Source: an uncultured Collinsella sp.
GTDB lineage: Bacteria; Actinomycetota; Coriobacteriia; Coriobacteriales; Coriobacteriaceae
Direction: 5' to 3'
Assembly (NCBI GenBank): GCA_902478365.1
Contig: CABSKX010000024.1
Span: 1 to 30,563 of the forward strand
Length of the DNA: 30,563 nucleotides
In this document: positions 22,049-29,573 of the stretch, one piece after another
Numbering within the stretch: position 1 is the first letter of the stretch
Layout: every line of letters begins with the position of its first letter
The notes under the pieces: model-generated
What the model was told of the DNA's origin: nothing
Database searches by the model: none
Seen by the model: only the letters and a program-made list of their open reading frames with translations
Position numbers and translations under genes: made by a program

Positions 22049-22065
22049 GTCATAGGAAAAATAAA

Positions 22066-23250
22066 TTACAGATGGACATCGGGGTCGAGCATTTGGGCAC
22101 TCACGCGCATGGATGACGCCAGGTTTTGGAACGTCTCCAGACGCAGACTGTCGATCTGTCCCGCGTCCTCGGCCTCGCGAACGGCACAGCCCGGCTCATG
22201 AGTGTGCGTGCAATCGCCAAACCGGCACGCACGCGACGCCTCGACGATCTCGGGGAAGGCACGCGCCAGCCCTCGTTCATGGCCCACAAGCGGCAGGCTG
22301 CGCAGGCCCGGGGCATCGGCGATCACGCCGGCGTCGCCCGGCAGCGCCACCATCACGCGCGCAACCGTGGTGTGGCGACCCTGGTCATCACGCTCGCGCA
22401 CGCCGCCAGTGGCCAGCGCATCGTGGCCCAGCAGCGCATTGAGCAGCGTTGACTTGCCGGCGCCCGACTCGCCCAAGATCATGGCACAGCTCCCAGCCGG
22501 CACGCAGGCGCGCACCTCGTCCAGGCCGAGGCCCTCGGCAGAAGACGTCACGATCACGCGCACGTCCGGACCCACCAGACGGCGCACGCGGTCCAGATCG
22601 CGCTCGAGCTCATCGGCCTCGCAACGGTCGGCCTTGGTGAGCACCACCACCGGCTCGGCATCGCAATCGAGCGCCAACACCAGTGAGCGCGCCACGCGAT
22701 CGAGCAGTACCTCGCCGGCGCCGAGCGCCTGCACGATCAACACGCTGTCAACGTTGGAGCAGAGCACCTGGCGCTCACCGCGGGCACGGCCACGCCAACG
22801 CTCAAAGCTCGTACGGCGCGGCAGTACGCACTCGATGACGCCCATGTCGTGCCCGGGAGCACGGCGAACCGCCACGCGGTCGCCCACGGCGGGCAGCAAG
22901 ACCTCGTCCTCGCCACGCGACTTGGCAAACCCTACGGCATGCTCGGCACGAAACGTGTCATCGTCAGTTGCCACCAGCGGAAACCCGCGGTCCAGGCGCA
23001 CCACGGCACCGAGCTGCATCTGCTCGGGCTCCTCGGCCTGAGCGCAAAAGTCGTCAAATGCAGCCTGCTGAACCGCATCGACCGGCAGGTCATCGAACGC
23101 CGGAACATCCTGCAGCGCGTCAAGCCCCGGTACACTCGCCAGCAACTCCTCAGCAGATGCAGGGGTTTCGGTCGCGAGCTTCCGACGACGATCGCGCTTA
23201 GCCCGTGCCCCCGTCGTCTTTTTCTTCGCCTTAGCCTTAGCCTTAGCCAC
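22066..23250 (-). CDS. rsgA: Ribosome small subunit-dependent GTPase A
   Basis: RsgA is a circularly permuted GTPase that checks late 30S assembly. The 394-aa protein shows G4 (TKADR, 205-209) before G1 (GESGAGKST, 260-268) and G3 (DAPGL, 312-316), the permuted order. A C-terminal zinc site follows (Cys342, Cys347, His349, Cys355). An OB-fold precedes the GTPase. The N-terminus is extended by about 75 residues and opens with a lysine-rich AKAKAKAKKK run. The GTG at 23250 follows GGGAGG; a longer reading upstream is rejected. Confidence 0.94.
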   Translation of the reverse strand: MAKAKAKAKKKTTGARAKRDRRRKLATETPASAEELLASVPGLDALQDVPAFDDLPVDAVQQAAFDDFCAQAEEPEQMQLGAVVRLDRGFPLVATDDDTFRAEHAVGFAKSRGEDEVLLPAVGDRVAVRRAPGHDMGVIECVLPRRTSFERWRGRARGERQVLCSNVDSVLIVQALGAGEVLLDRVARSLVLALDCDAEPVVVLTKADRCEADELERDLDRVRRLVGPDVRVIVTSSAEGLGLDEVRACVPAGSCAMILGESGAGKSTLLNALLGHDALATGGVRERDDQGRHTTVARVMVALPGDAGVIADAPGLRSLPLVGHERGLARAFPEIVEASRACRFGDCTHTHEPGCAVREAEDAGQIDSLRLETFQNLASSMRVSAQMLDPDVHL

Positions 23251-23299
23251 AAACGCCTCCCAGCACCAAAAATCACAACTGAGCAGGTATTTTAAATCA

Positions 23300-23332
23300 A
23301 AAAGAGCTGGCCGGGCAAAGCCCGACCAGCTC
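23300..23332 (-). terminator. Terminator downstream of the Ca2+ ATPase
   Basis: On the minus strand GAGCTGG.CGGG and CCCG.CCAGCTC form an 11-12 bp stem around a short loop, followed by TTTTT. It separates the ATPase from rsgA. Confidence 0.85.
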
Positions 23333-23392
23333 ACATACTTTCCCTCAGCCCTTTATCATCCGCACGGGAGAAAAGCCAGCAAGGATACCGTA

Positions 23393-23481
23393 GGGCCCAC
23401 CCCGGGAGTGTTTTCTTCTGAGCGGTCCCGCAGCGCGAAGCGCGAGGACCAGCGAAGAAGAAAACACGCAGGGGCGGGCCC
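23393..23481. repeat. 89-bp nested palindrome (REP-like)
   Basis: The outer arms GGGCCC-CCCC and GGGG-GGGCCC, then GTGTTTTCTTCT and its exact complement, then GGTCC/GGACC and GCGC/GCGC, nest around one centre. The element starts 12 bp past the ATPase stop. The minus strand has no T-run after it, so it is unlikely to be an ordinary terminator. Confidence 0.7.
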
Positions 23482-23493
23482 GGACAGGTTAAC

Positions 23494-26175
23494 TTACTCC
23501 TTCTCGACCGCGCGCATGATCGCCTTGTAGATCTCCATCAGCGGGATGATCAGGAAGGCCAGACCCAGCGCGGCAAGAACGCCCTTGAGCTCAAGCGTCA
23601 CAGGGCCAAAGAACATCTCGGCAAGCGTCGGCTGCACGGTCACGATCACCGTCAGCACCAGTGCCAGCGCGGCGGAAGCCCACAGCCACTTGTTCTGCTT
23701 CTTCATGCTAAACAGCGACGCACGACGGCTGCGCATATTGAAGCAGTGGAAGATCTCGACCATGTTGAGCGTGATGAAGGCCATCATCACGCCTTCCTCG
23801 TCGGCATTACCGGCGATCATATCGGCGATGTGGATGTAGCCCATGTCAAAGTACACGCCCACAAAGAAGCTCGCCAGCACCAGCACGGTGATGATTAGGC
23901 CCTGGACCACGCAGTCCAGACCCATATGTCCGGCAAAGACACCGTCCTTGGCGTTGCGCGGCTTGCGCTTCATGATGTCGCCCTCGGCATCCTCCATGCC
24001 CAGCGCGAGCGCGGGGAAGCAGTCGGTGACCAGGTTCACCCATAGCAGCTGCACCGGCTGGAAGATGGTAAAGCCGATGAGCGTGGCGATGAATACCGAG
24101 AAGACCTCGGCAAGGTTGGCCGAAAGCAGGAACTGGATGACCTTGCGGATGTTGTCGTAGATGCGACGGCCCTCTTCGCAGGCACCGATGATGGTGGCGA
24201 AGTTGTCGTCGGCAAGCACCATGTCAGCGACGTTTTTGGTGACATCGGTACCGGTGATGCCCATGCCCACACCGATGTCGGCGCGCTTGATGGACGGGGC
24301 ATCGTTGACGCCGTCGCCCGTCATGGCGACGATCTGGTCGCGCGACTTCCAAGCCTCGACGATGCGGGTCTTGTGCTCGGGCTGGACGCGGGCGTACACG
24401 CCGTAGTCCTCGATGTGCGCGTCGAGCTCCTCGTCGCTCATGCGGTCGAGGTCGGCACCGGTAATGGCCTGGCTGCGGTCGGCGACGATGCCCAGCTGCT
24501 TGGCGATGGCCACGGCGGTGTCGATGTGGTCGCCCGTGATCATGACGGTGCGAATACCGGCGTCGTGCGCCTCGCGAATAGCGTCGGCAACCTCGGGGCG
24601 AACCGGGTCGATCATGCCGGACAGGCCGCAGAAGACCAGGTCATGCTCAAGCGCAGCGGGGCTGCAGTCGGCGGGAACCTCGGTGTAGGTGCGGCTCGCC
24701 AGCGCCAGCACGCGCAGGGCCTCGTCGGCCATGGCCTTGTTGGCTGCCACGAGCTCGGCACGACGCTCCTCGGTCAGGGGCACAACCTTATCGCCCTCGT
24801 AGATATGGGTGCACAGGCCAATCACCACGTCGGGCGCGCCCTTGGTGTACTGCTCGTACTCGCCGTCCAGGGTCTCGACGACCACGGACATCATCTTGCG
24901 GCCCGAGTCAAACGGAGCCTCGCCCACGCGCGGATGCTCGGCAGTCAAGCCAGTGAGGCCCGCCTTGCCGGCGTCGTTGACAAGAGCGCACTCAGTCGGC
25001 TCGCCCACGGCCTCGCCCAGCTCCTCGTCCCACTGGGCATCGGAGCACAGCGCCATGCCGGCCAGGAACTTCTCCTTGGGCGCAGCGAGCTCGTGCTTGA
25101 CGACAGTCATCTTGTTCTGGGTAAGCGTGCCGGTCTTGTCCGAGCAGATGGTCTGCGTGCAGCCGAGCGTCTCGACGGCGGAAAGCTTGCGGATGATCGC
25201 CTGGCGCTTGGCCATCTTGGTCACGCCGAGCGAAAGGACGATGGTCACGACGGCGACCAGGCCCTCGGGGATGGCGGCGACGGCAAGCGAGACGGCAACC
25301 ATAAAGGTGTCGAGCAGAGCAGTCGGATCGGTAAGGACGTTGCCCACGCCGTGACGAATGATGTCGACGCCAAAGATGACGACGCAGATGACGATAACCA
25401 TGATGGTAAGGATGCGGCTGAGCTCGGCAAGCTTCACCTGCAGCGGCGTGAGCTCTTCCTTGGCCTCGGCCAGGGCGCCAGCAATCTTGCCCATCTCGGT
25501 GTTCATACCGGTGCCGACCACGACGGCGCGACCGCGGCCGTACACCACGGTGGAACCCATGTAGCACATGTTCTTGCGGTCGCCGAGCGGCACGTCGTCG
25601 GTGCCCGCGGCGAGCTCGATCACGTTGGCGTGCTTCTCGACCGGTACGGACTCGCCGGTCAGTGCGGCCTCTTCGATCTTCATCGTGGCGCTCTCGAGGA
25701 CGCGGCAGTCGGCCGGGACGGAGTCGCCCGCCTCGAGCATGATCACGTCGCCGGGCACGAGCTCGGCGCTCGGCAGGTACACGAGCTTGCCGTCGCGCAG
25801 CACCTTGGACTGCGCCGCGCTCATCTCTTGCAGGGCTTCGAGGGCCTCCTCGCTCTTGGCTTCCTGGACCACGCCCAGCACCGAGTTGACGATAACGACG
25901 AACATGATGATGGCGACATCGGCAAAGTCCGCCTCGCCCTTGACCATGCCCGTGAGCGCGCTGATGACGGCGGCAACGATCAGCATAATGACCATAGGGT
26001 CGGCCATCTGCTCAAAGAAACGCTTCCACAGCGGCGTCTTCTCGGCTTCCTCAAGCTTGTTAGGGCCTGTCTTGGCGAGGCGCGACGACGCCTCGCCGTT
26101 GCTCAGGCCGAGGTGCTCATCGACACCTTGGTCGCTGAGCACCTCCGCCGCAGCGGACAGGTATTCCTTTTGCAT
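23494..26175 (-). CDS. P2A-type calcium-translocating P-type ATPase
   Basis: The 893-aa membrane pump uses ATP to export Ca2+ (or a like cation). The order is: cation ATPase N-domain, M1-M2, actuator TGES (173-176), M4 IPEGL (302-306), phosphorylation site DKTGT (Asp346), nucleotide site KGAPD (445-449), hinge TGDGVNDAP (619-627), then M5-M10. Ca2+ ligands of the SERCA type are kept: Glu304 in M4, Asn687 and Glu690 in M5, Asn714, Thr717 and Asp718 in M6. The usual PEGLP reads PEGLV. AGGAGG precedes the ATG at 26175. That site lies in the 3' arm of a leader hairpin (26186-26239), which suggests translational control. Confidence 0.94.
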   Translation of the reverse strand: MQKEYLSAAAEVLSDQGVDEHLGLSNGEASSRLAKTGPNKLEEAEKTPLWKRFFEQMADPMVIMLIVAAVISALTGMVKGEADFADVAIIMFVVIVNSVLGVVQEAKSEEALEALQEMSAAQSKVLRDGKLVYLPSAELVPGDVIMLEAGDSVPADCRVLESATMKIEEAALTGESVPVEKHANVIELAAGTDDVPLGDRKNMCYMGSTVVYGRGRAVVVGTGMNTEMGKIAGALAEAKEELTPLQVKLAELSRILTIMVIVICVVIFGVDIIRHGVGNVLTDPTALLDTFMVAVSLAVAAIPEGLVAVVTIVLSLGVTKMAKRQAIIRKLSAVETLGCTQTICSDKTGTLTQNKMTVVKHELAAPKEKFLAGMALCSDAQWDEELGEAVGEPTECALVNDAGKAGLTGLTAEHPRVGEAPFDSGRKMMSVVVETLDGEYEQYTKGAPDVVIGLCTHIYEGDKVVPLTEERRAELVAANKAMADEALRVLALASRTYTEVPADCSPAALEHDLVFCGLSGMIDPVRPEVADAIREAHDAGIRTVMITGDHIDTAVAIAKQLGIVADRSQAITGADLDRMSDEELDAHIEDYGVYARVQPEHKTRIVEAWKSRDQIVAMTGDGVNDAPSIKRADIGVGMGITGTDVTKNVADMVLADDNFATIIGACEEGRRIYDNIRKVIQFLLSANLAEVFSVFIATLIGFTIFQPVQLLWVNLVTDCFPALALGMEDAEGDIMKRKPRNAKDGVFAGHMGLDCVVQGLIITVLVLASFFVGVYFDMGYIHIADMIAGNADEEGVMMAFITLNMVEIFHCFNMRSRRASLFSMKKQNKWLWASAALALVLTVIVTVQPTLAEMFFGPVTLELKGVLAALGLAFLIIPLMEIYKAIMRAVEKE

Positions 26176-26185
26176 ATAGAGTCCC

Positions 26186-26284
26186 CTCCTGGGATTCGGG
26201 CCACTCAGCAGATTGATGCCCGATCATAATTCCCAGGAGAAGGGCAAGGGCTCATCAAGGCTGCCGTGCTGAGCGGCAGTTGAT
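26186..26284 (-). promoter_or_regulatory. Structured 5' leader with kissing loops; candidate riboswitch or cis-regulator
   Basis: In RNA order, hairpin 1 has stems ATCAA/TTGAT and CTGCCG/CGGCAG closing the 7-nt loop CTCAGCA. Hairpin 2 has an outer 9-bp stem CTCCTGGGA/TCCCAGGAG and an inner 6-bp stem TCGGGC/GCCCGA closing a 16-nt loop that contains TGCTGAG. The two loops are perfectly complementary over 7 nt. The 3' strand of the outer stem contains AGGAG of the ribosome binding site. TTGATG after hairpin 1 can also pair with CATCAA at the base of loop 2, which gives an alternative fold. It does not resemble the yybP-ykoY motif. Confidence 0.6.
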
Positions 26285-26293
26285 AGTGGAGCT

Positions 26294-26323
26294 ATGGTAC
26301 CCCAAAGCGACGCGTCTAGCCAA
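26294..26323 (-). promoter_or_regulatory. Possible promoter of the Ca2+ ATPase
   Basis: On the minus strand TTGGCT (26318-26323) and TACCAT (26294-26299) are 18 bp apart. Transcription would start near 26287, at the foot of leader hairpin 1. That fits the leader being the whole 5' untranslated region. Confidence 0.45.
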
Positions 26324-26387
26324 AACATTCCATCTGGAAACACGGCACAGGCGCAACGGTGCAGACAGTGTGATGCTCAAGATTGGT

Positions 26388-26468
26388 AAAACGTTTTTTC
26401 TTCGGCGCATCGTCAAACTGAAATATCGCCCAGATAGCAGCGGTTAGAACGGTTGGTAAAGTTTTTGC
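26388..26468. promoter_or_regulatory. Two copies of a LacI-like motif in the ATPase/pyk gap
   Basis: ATTGGTAAAACGTTTTTT (26382-26399), with the palindrome AAAACGTTTT at its core, and GGTTGGTAAAGTTTTTGC (26451-26468) resemble each other and LacI-family operators with a central CG. The second has lost the CG. The rest of the 440-bp divergent gap has no gene. Confidence 0.3.
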
Positions 26469-26547
26469 ATATACCGTTTTTTCGCAAAAAATGAACTTCT
26501 AATTCGGCATACGGTCGATTTTTTGGGGTATTCGGTCGGCATTTCGT

Positions 26548-26553
26548 TATAAT
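26548..26553 (+). promoter_or_regulatory. -10 box of the pyk promoter
   Basis: A consensus TATAAT lies 63 bp before the pyk start. The -35 region is poor (TTGGGG at 19 bp), so an activator or another feature may help. Confidence 0.55.
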
Positions 26554-26616
26554 CATCTCAGTTTTATTTCTTATGGTTTATCTATCAGCGCAAGACGATG
26601 TCAGATGGAGGTCTGA

Positions 26617-28077
26617 ATGTACAAGCGCACCAAGATTGTATGCACCATGGGTCCCGCCTGCGATAGCGACGAGACCATCCGCGAGATGATCAAGGCGGGC
26701 ATGAACGTCGCCCGTTTTAACTTCTCGCACGGATCCTACGACGAGCACCACGGTCGCATCGAGCGCGTCCGTCGTATTTCCAAGGAGCTCGGTCTGCCCG
26801 TCGGCATCCTGCTCGACACCAAGGGCCCCGAGGTCCGCACCGGCCTTTTGGTCGACGGCAAGAAGGTTGCCGTCAAGACCGGCGACAAGATCGTCGTCAC
26901 CGCTCAGCCCACGACCGAGGATTTCCACGGCACCTCTGAGCACATCTCCCTCGACTACCTGGCTCTGCCCTCCGAGGTCGAGAAGGGCTCCCTCATCCTG
27001 ATCGATGACGGCCTGGTTGCCCTCGAGGTCGAGTCCGTCAGCGGCCAGGACATGACCTGCGTCGTTAAGAACGACGGCCTGATCGGCGAGCGCAAGGGCG
27101 TCAACATGCCCAACGTCAACATCTCGCTGCCCGCCATTACCGAGCGCGATCGTCAGGACATCCTCTTTGGCCTGACCGAGAACATCGACTACATCGCCGC
27201 TTCCTTCATCCGTGACGGCGAGTCCGTCCGCGGCATCCGCGAGCTTTGCCGCGAGAACGGCGGCGAGCACGTGACGATCTTCCCGAAGATCGAGTGCGCC
27301 CTGGGCGTCGAGAACTTCGACGAGATTCTCGAGGCTTCCGACGGCATCATGGTCGCCCGTGGCGACCTGGGCATCGAGATCAAGCCCGAGCTCGTTCCGC
27401 ACATCCAGAAGGAGATCATCGCTAAGTGCAACGCGGCCTACAAGCCCGTTATCACCGCTACGCAGATGCTCGACTCCATGCAGCAGAACCCGCGCCCGAC
27501 GCGCGCCGAGGTTGCCGACGTTGCTAACGCCATTTACGACGGCACCGACGCCGTTATGCTTTCCGGCGAGTCCGCTGCCGGCAAGTACCCGGTTGAGGCC
27601 GTCAAGATGCAGGCCAGCATTGCTCTCGAGACCGAGAAGTACCTCCCGGCTCACGCTCCGCTCGAGGTTCCGGCTGACGCTCACGGCACCCGCGTTGTCA
27701 ACAACGTTGTGGGTATGTCCGCTGTGAACATGGCCACCACCGTTGGCGCCAAGTGCATCACCGTGCCCACGACCACCGGTCGTACCGCTCGCCTGATCTC
27801 GCACTTCCGTCCCAACATGCCGATCTGCGCTTTCTCCCGCCACGAGTGGGCCGTCCAGCAGATGATCATGTACTGGGGCGTCATCCCGCACCAGGCAGAG
27901 ATTACCCAGGGCACCGTCAACGGCACGATCGTCAAGGCGATCGAGACCGCTAAGGAGCTCGGCTACGTCAAGACTGGCGATTTGACCGTCGCTACCGCCG
28001 GCGATCCCCGTATGAGCGTCCAGCTCGAGGACAAGGTCTCCTCGACCAACGTCGCTTACGTCGCTCAGGTGCGCTAA
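26617..28077 (+). CDS. pyk: Pyruvate kinase
   Basis: It catalyses the last step of glycolysis, phosphoenolpyruvate plus ADP to pyruvate plus ATP. The 486-aa protein opens with KRTKIVCTMGPACDS and holds ARFNFSHG and DTKGPEVRTG. The active-site block FPKIECALGVENFDEILEASDGIMVARGDLG includes the catalytic Lys, and ITATQMLDSM follows. The C-terminal regulatory domain ends near PRMSVQLEDKVSSTNVAYVAQVR. GGAGG lies 5 nt before the ATG. It has its own promoter and terminator. Codon use is strongly biased to C-ending and GAG/AAG codons, as in highly expressed genes. Confidence 0.98.
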   Translation: MYKRTKIVCTMGPACDSDETIREMIKAGMNVARFNFSHGSYDEHHGRIERVRRISKELGLPVGILLDTKGPEVRTGLLVDGKKVAVKTGDKIVVTAQPTTEDFHGTSEHISLDYLALPSEVEKGSLILIDDGLVALEVESVSGQDMTCVVKNDGLIGERKGVNMPNVNISLPAITERDRQDILFGLTENIDYIAASFIRDGESVRGIRELCRENGGEHVTIFPKIECALGVENFDEILEASDGIMVARGDLGIEIKPELVPHIQKEIIAKCNAAYKPVITATQMLDSMQQNPRPTRAEVADVANAIYDGTDAVMLSGESAAGKYPVEAVKMQASIALETEKYLPAHAPLEVPADAHGTRVVNNVVGMSAVNMATTVGAKCITVPTTTGRTARLISHFRPNMPICAFSRHEWAVQQMIMYWGVIPHQAEITQGTVNGTIVKAIETAKELGYVKTGDLTVATAGDPRMSVQLEDKVSSTNVAYVAQVR

Positions 28078-28105
28078 ATCGCACTTGCAAGCAGATTTGC
28101 ATTGC

Positions 28106-28142
28106 AAAGGGTCCGGAAGGCTTCGCCTTCCGGACCCTTTTT
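28106..28142 (+). terminator. Terminator of pyk
   Basis: AAAGGGTCCGGAAGG pairs with its complement over 15 bp around a CTTCG loop and runs into TTTTT. It begins about 28 bp past the pyk stop. Confidence 0.95.
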
Positions 28143-28321
28143 CTGTGCCAATGCCGGCGCACGGCAAAACACGCACTCATTTCTTTACCAAAAGCGCGAA
28201 ATCCACCCTTCGAGGCCCAAAAAATATAGCTCAGGCGCTAGAAGTGTTCACCCGGTGGCAAGACCACACCTCACGCAGGGCTGATAAATCGTTTTAGCAA
28301 GAACCAAATCGACCTGGTTTT

Positions 28322-28445
28322 CGGAAGTATGCGGCAAATTCTGGAACCTCCGAGCACACCCTGTTTTTTCGCAACAAAATGCCTGATAAACTAGCCTCAA
28401 AAGCCAGGTCTGCTCATAGGGTTCAGATTTTGCCGCATACTTCCG
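28322..28445. repeat. 124-bp imperfect foldback element (MITE-like)
   Basis: The arms at 28322-28348 and 28419-28445 (CGGAAGTATGCGGCAAA and onward) match as reverse complements over 27 bp with a few mismatches. An inner pair (GAGCA.ACC.TG / complement) extends the stem. It fills the centre of the gap of about 420 bp between pyk and the accessory gene; I see no gene in the rest (28143-28321). Confidence 0.7.
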
Positions 28446-28499
28446 GATTGACGCTGGCATCACTCGCTTCAAGGAGATGATTTCGGCCAGGAGGGCATT

Positions 28500-29573
28500 A
28501 TGGACCTGACGCTTTGTGGGCAATCCGCCTTTAACTACTTCCGCATCCCGCCGCAGGTATTAGGCCTTTACCCCGCCATTAGCCTTGGCAATATGGATCG
28601 CAGATGTTGCGGCCTCGGAAGTCATGCAGTTGTAAAAGACCTGCTTCACGCACCGCTTCACAGGCTTGTATTCACTCGGGCACAATCCGGATCACGTAGC
28701 TTGTTCAAGTCGCACCTCCTGACCCAGGAACCACCTCCTGGTTCGTTTAGGCAAACTGAGCATGGATTTGATGTCACGTCGCCCGAGTTTACGCTGCTCA
28801 ACCTTGCTACGCAGGTTTCACGCAACCAGTTACTCATGGCTTGCTACGAGATGTGCGGCTCCTTTGCAGTGTTCACGCCTTGTAAACGGGCGCAGCAGCA
28901 GCTCGATGAAGCAATTTCGCTTAAGCTCATTCCGCCCGACTGTGGTTGGAAACGCGTTGTCGACACCAAGGGCAATGACACCAACCTGTGGAAGCGCCCA
29001 CCGCTCCTCAGCGCAGCGGATATCGCCGCGTTCGCCAAGCAGGCCGCAGGCCTGCGCGGCGTTAAACAACTGCGCTGGGCAGCCGAGCACATGACGGGGC
29101 AGACCGCCTCACCCTTCGAAGTACAGACCTCCATGCTTGTCTCGCTCCCCCGCGACGAGGGCGGCATGGGCATCAACATCGCAAACAACGTGCGCATCCC
29201 ACTCAGCGACGCCGCACGCTCACTGTATGACAAAACCTGCTGCTACGCCGATATCCTCATAGAGAGCAACATCGACAGCATGGGCGTCATTTTGGAATGC
29301 CAAGGCCGCTCCGCCCATGACAGCGAAGCCGCAAGTCTCTCCGATGCCGAGCGCACCACCGCCCTCACAAGCATGGGCTATGACGTTATCCAGATAACCT
29401 ATGAGCAAATCAAGGACACGAAGAGCTTTAACAACATCGCCGAGCTCATTCATAAAAAGGCGGGGCTCCCCTACATCCCAAAGACCGATCAGGAACGCAC
29501 CGCCGCAGAAACCCTGCGACGGGAGCTGTTGGTCAATTGGGATGAACTGTTCTCCGTTAAGCCGGCCGGCTAG
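28500..29573 (+). CDS. Accessory protein with probable C-terminal PD-(D/E)XK nuclease domain
   Basis: The N-terminal part (about 1-150) has SPEFTLLNLATQVSRNQLLMACYEMCG, which resembles AbiEi-like or regulator-type proteins, but no clear DNA-binding motif is seen. The C-terminal part fits the DUF559/Vsr-like endonuclease fold. SPFE at Glu207, Asp251 in YADILIE and Glu266-x-Gln268 in VILECQG give the E..D..ExQ order, followed by a helix and GYDVIQITYEQI. It has 357 aa and no signal peptide. AGGAGGG lies 4 nt before the ATG. Its GC content looks lower than that of its neighbours and it sits beside a foldback element, which hints at transfer. A possible role in defence or DNA processing is inference. 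Confidence 0.72.
   Translation: MDLTLCGQSAFNYFRIPPQVLGLYPAISLGNMDRRCCGLGSHAVVKDLLHAPLHRLVFTRAQSGSRSLFKSHLLTQEPPPGSFRQTEHGFDVTSPEFTLLNLATQVSRNQLLMACYEMCGSFAVFTPCKRAQQQLDEAISLKLIPPDCGWKRVVDTKGNDTNLWKRPPLLSAADIAAFAKQAAGLRGVKQLRWAAEHMTGQTASPFEVQTSMLVSLPRDEGGMGINIANNVRIPLSDAARSLYDKTCCYADILIESNIDSMGVILECQGRSAHDSEAASLSDAERTTALTSMGYDVIQITYEQIKDTKSFNNIAELIHKKAGLPYIPKTDQERTAAETLRRELLVNWDELFSVKPAG

Noticed and set aside
24373..26229. 618-codon plus-strand open frame
   Set aside because: It is antisense to the Ca2+ ATPase, with low-complexity composition and no family resemblance.
26186..26284. yybP-ykoY (Mn2+) riboswitch before the P-type ATPase
   Set aside because: The conserved loops and three-way layout of that class are not seen. 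The two-hairpin kissing fold is different.
26578..28176. 532-codon minus-strand open frame
   Set aside because: It is antisense to pyk, caused by the strong codon bias of that gene.
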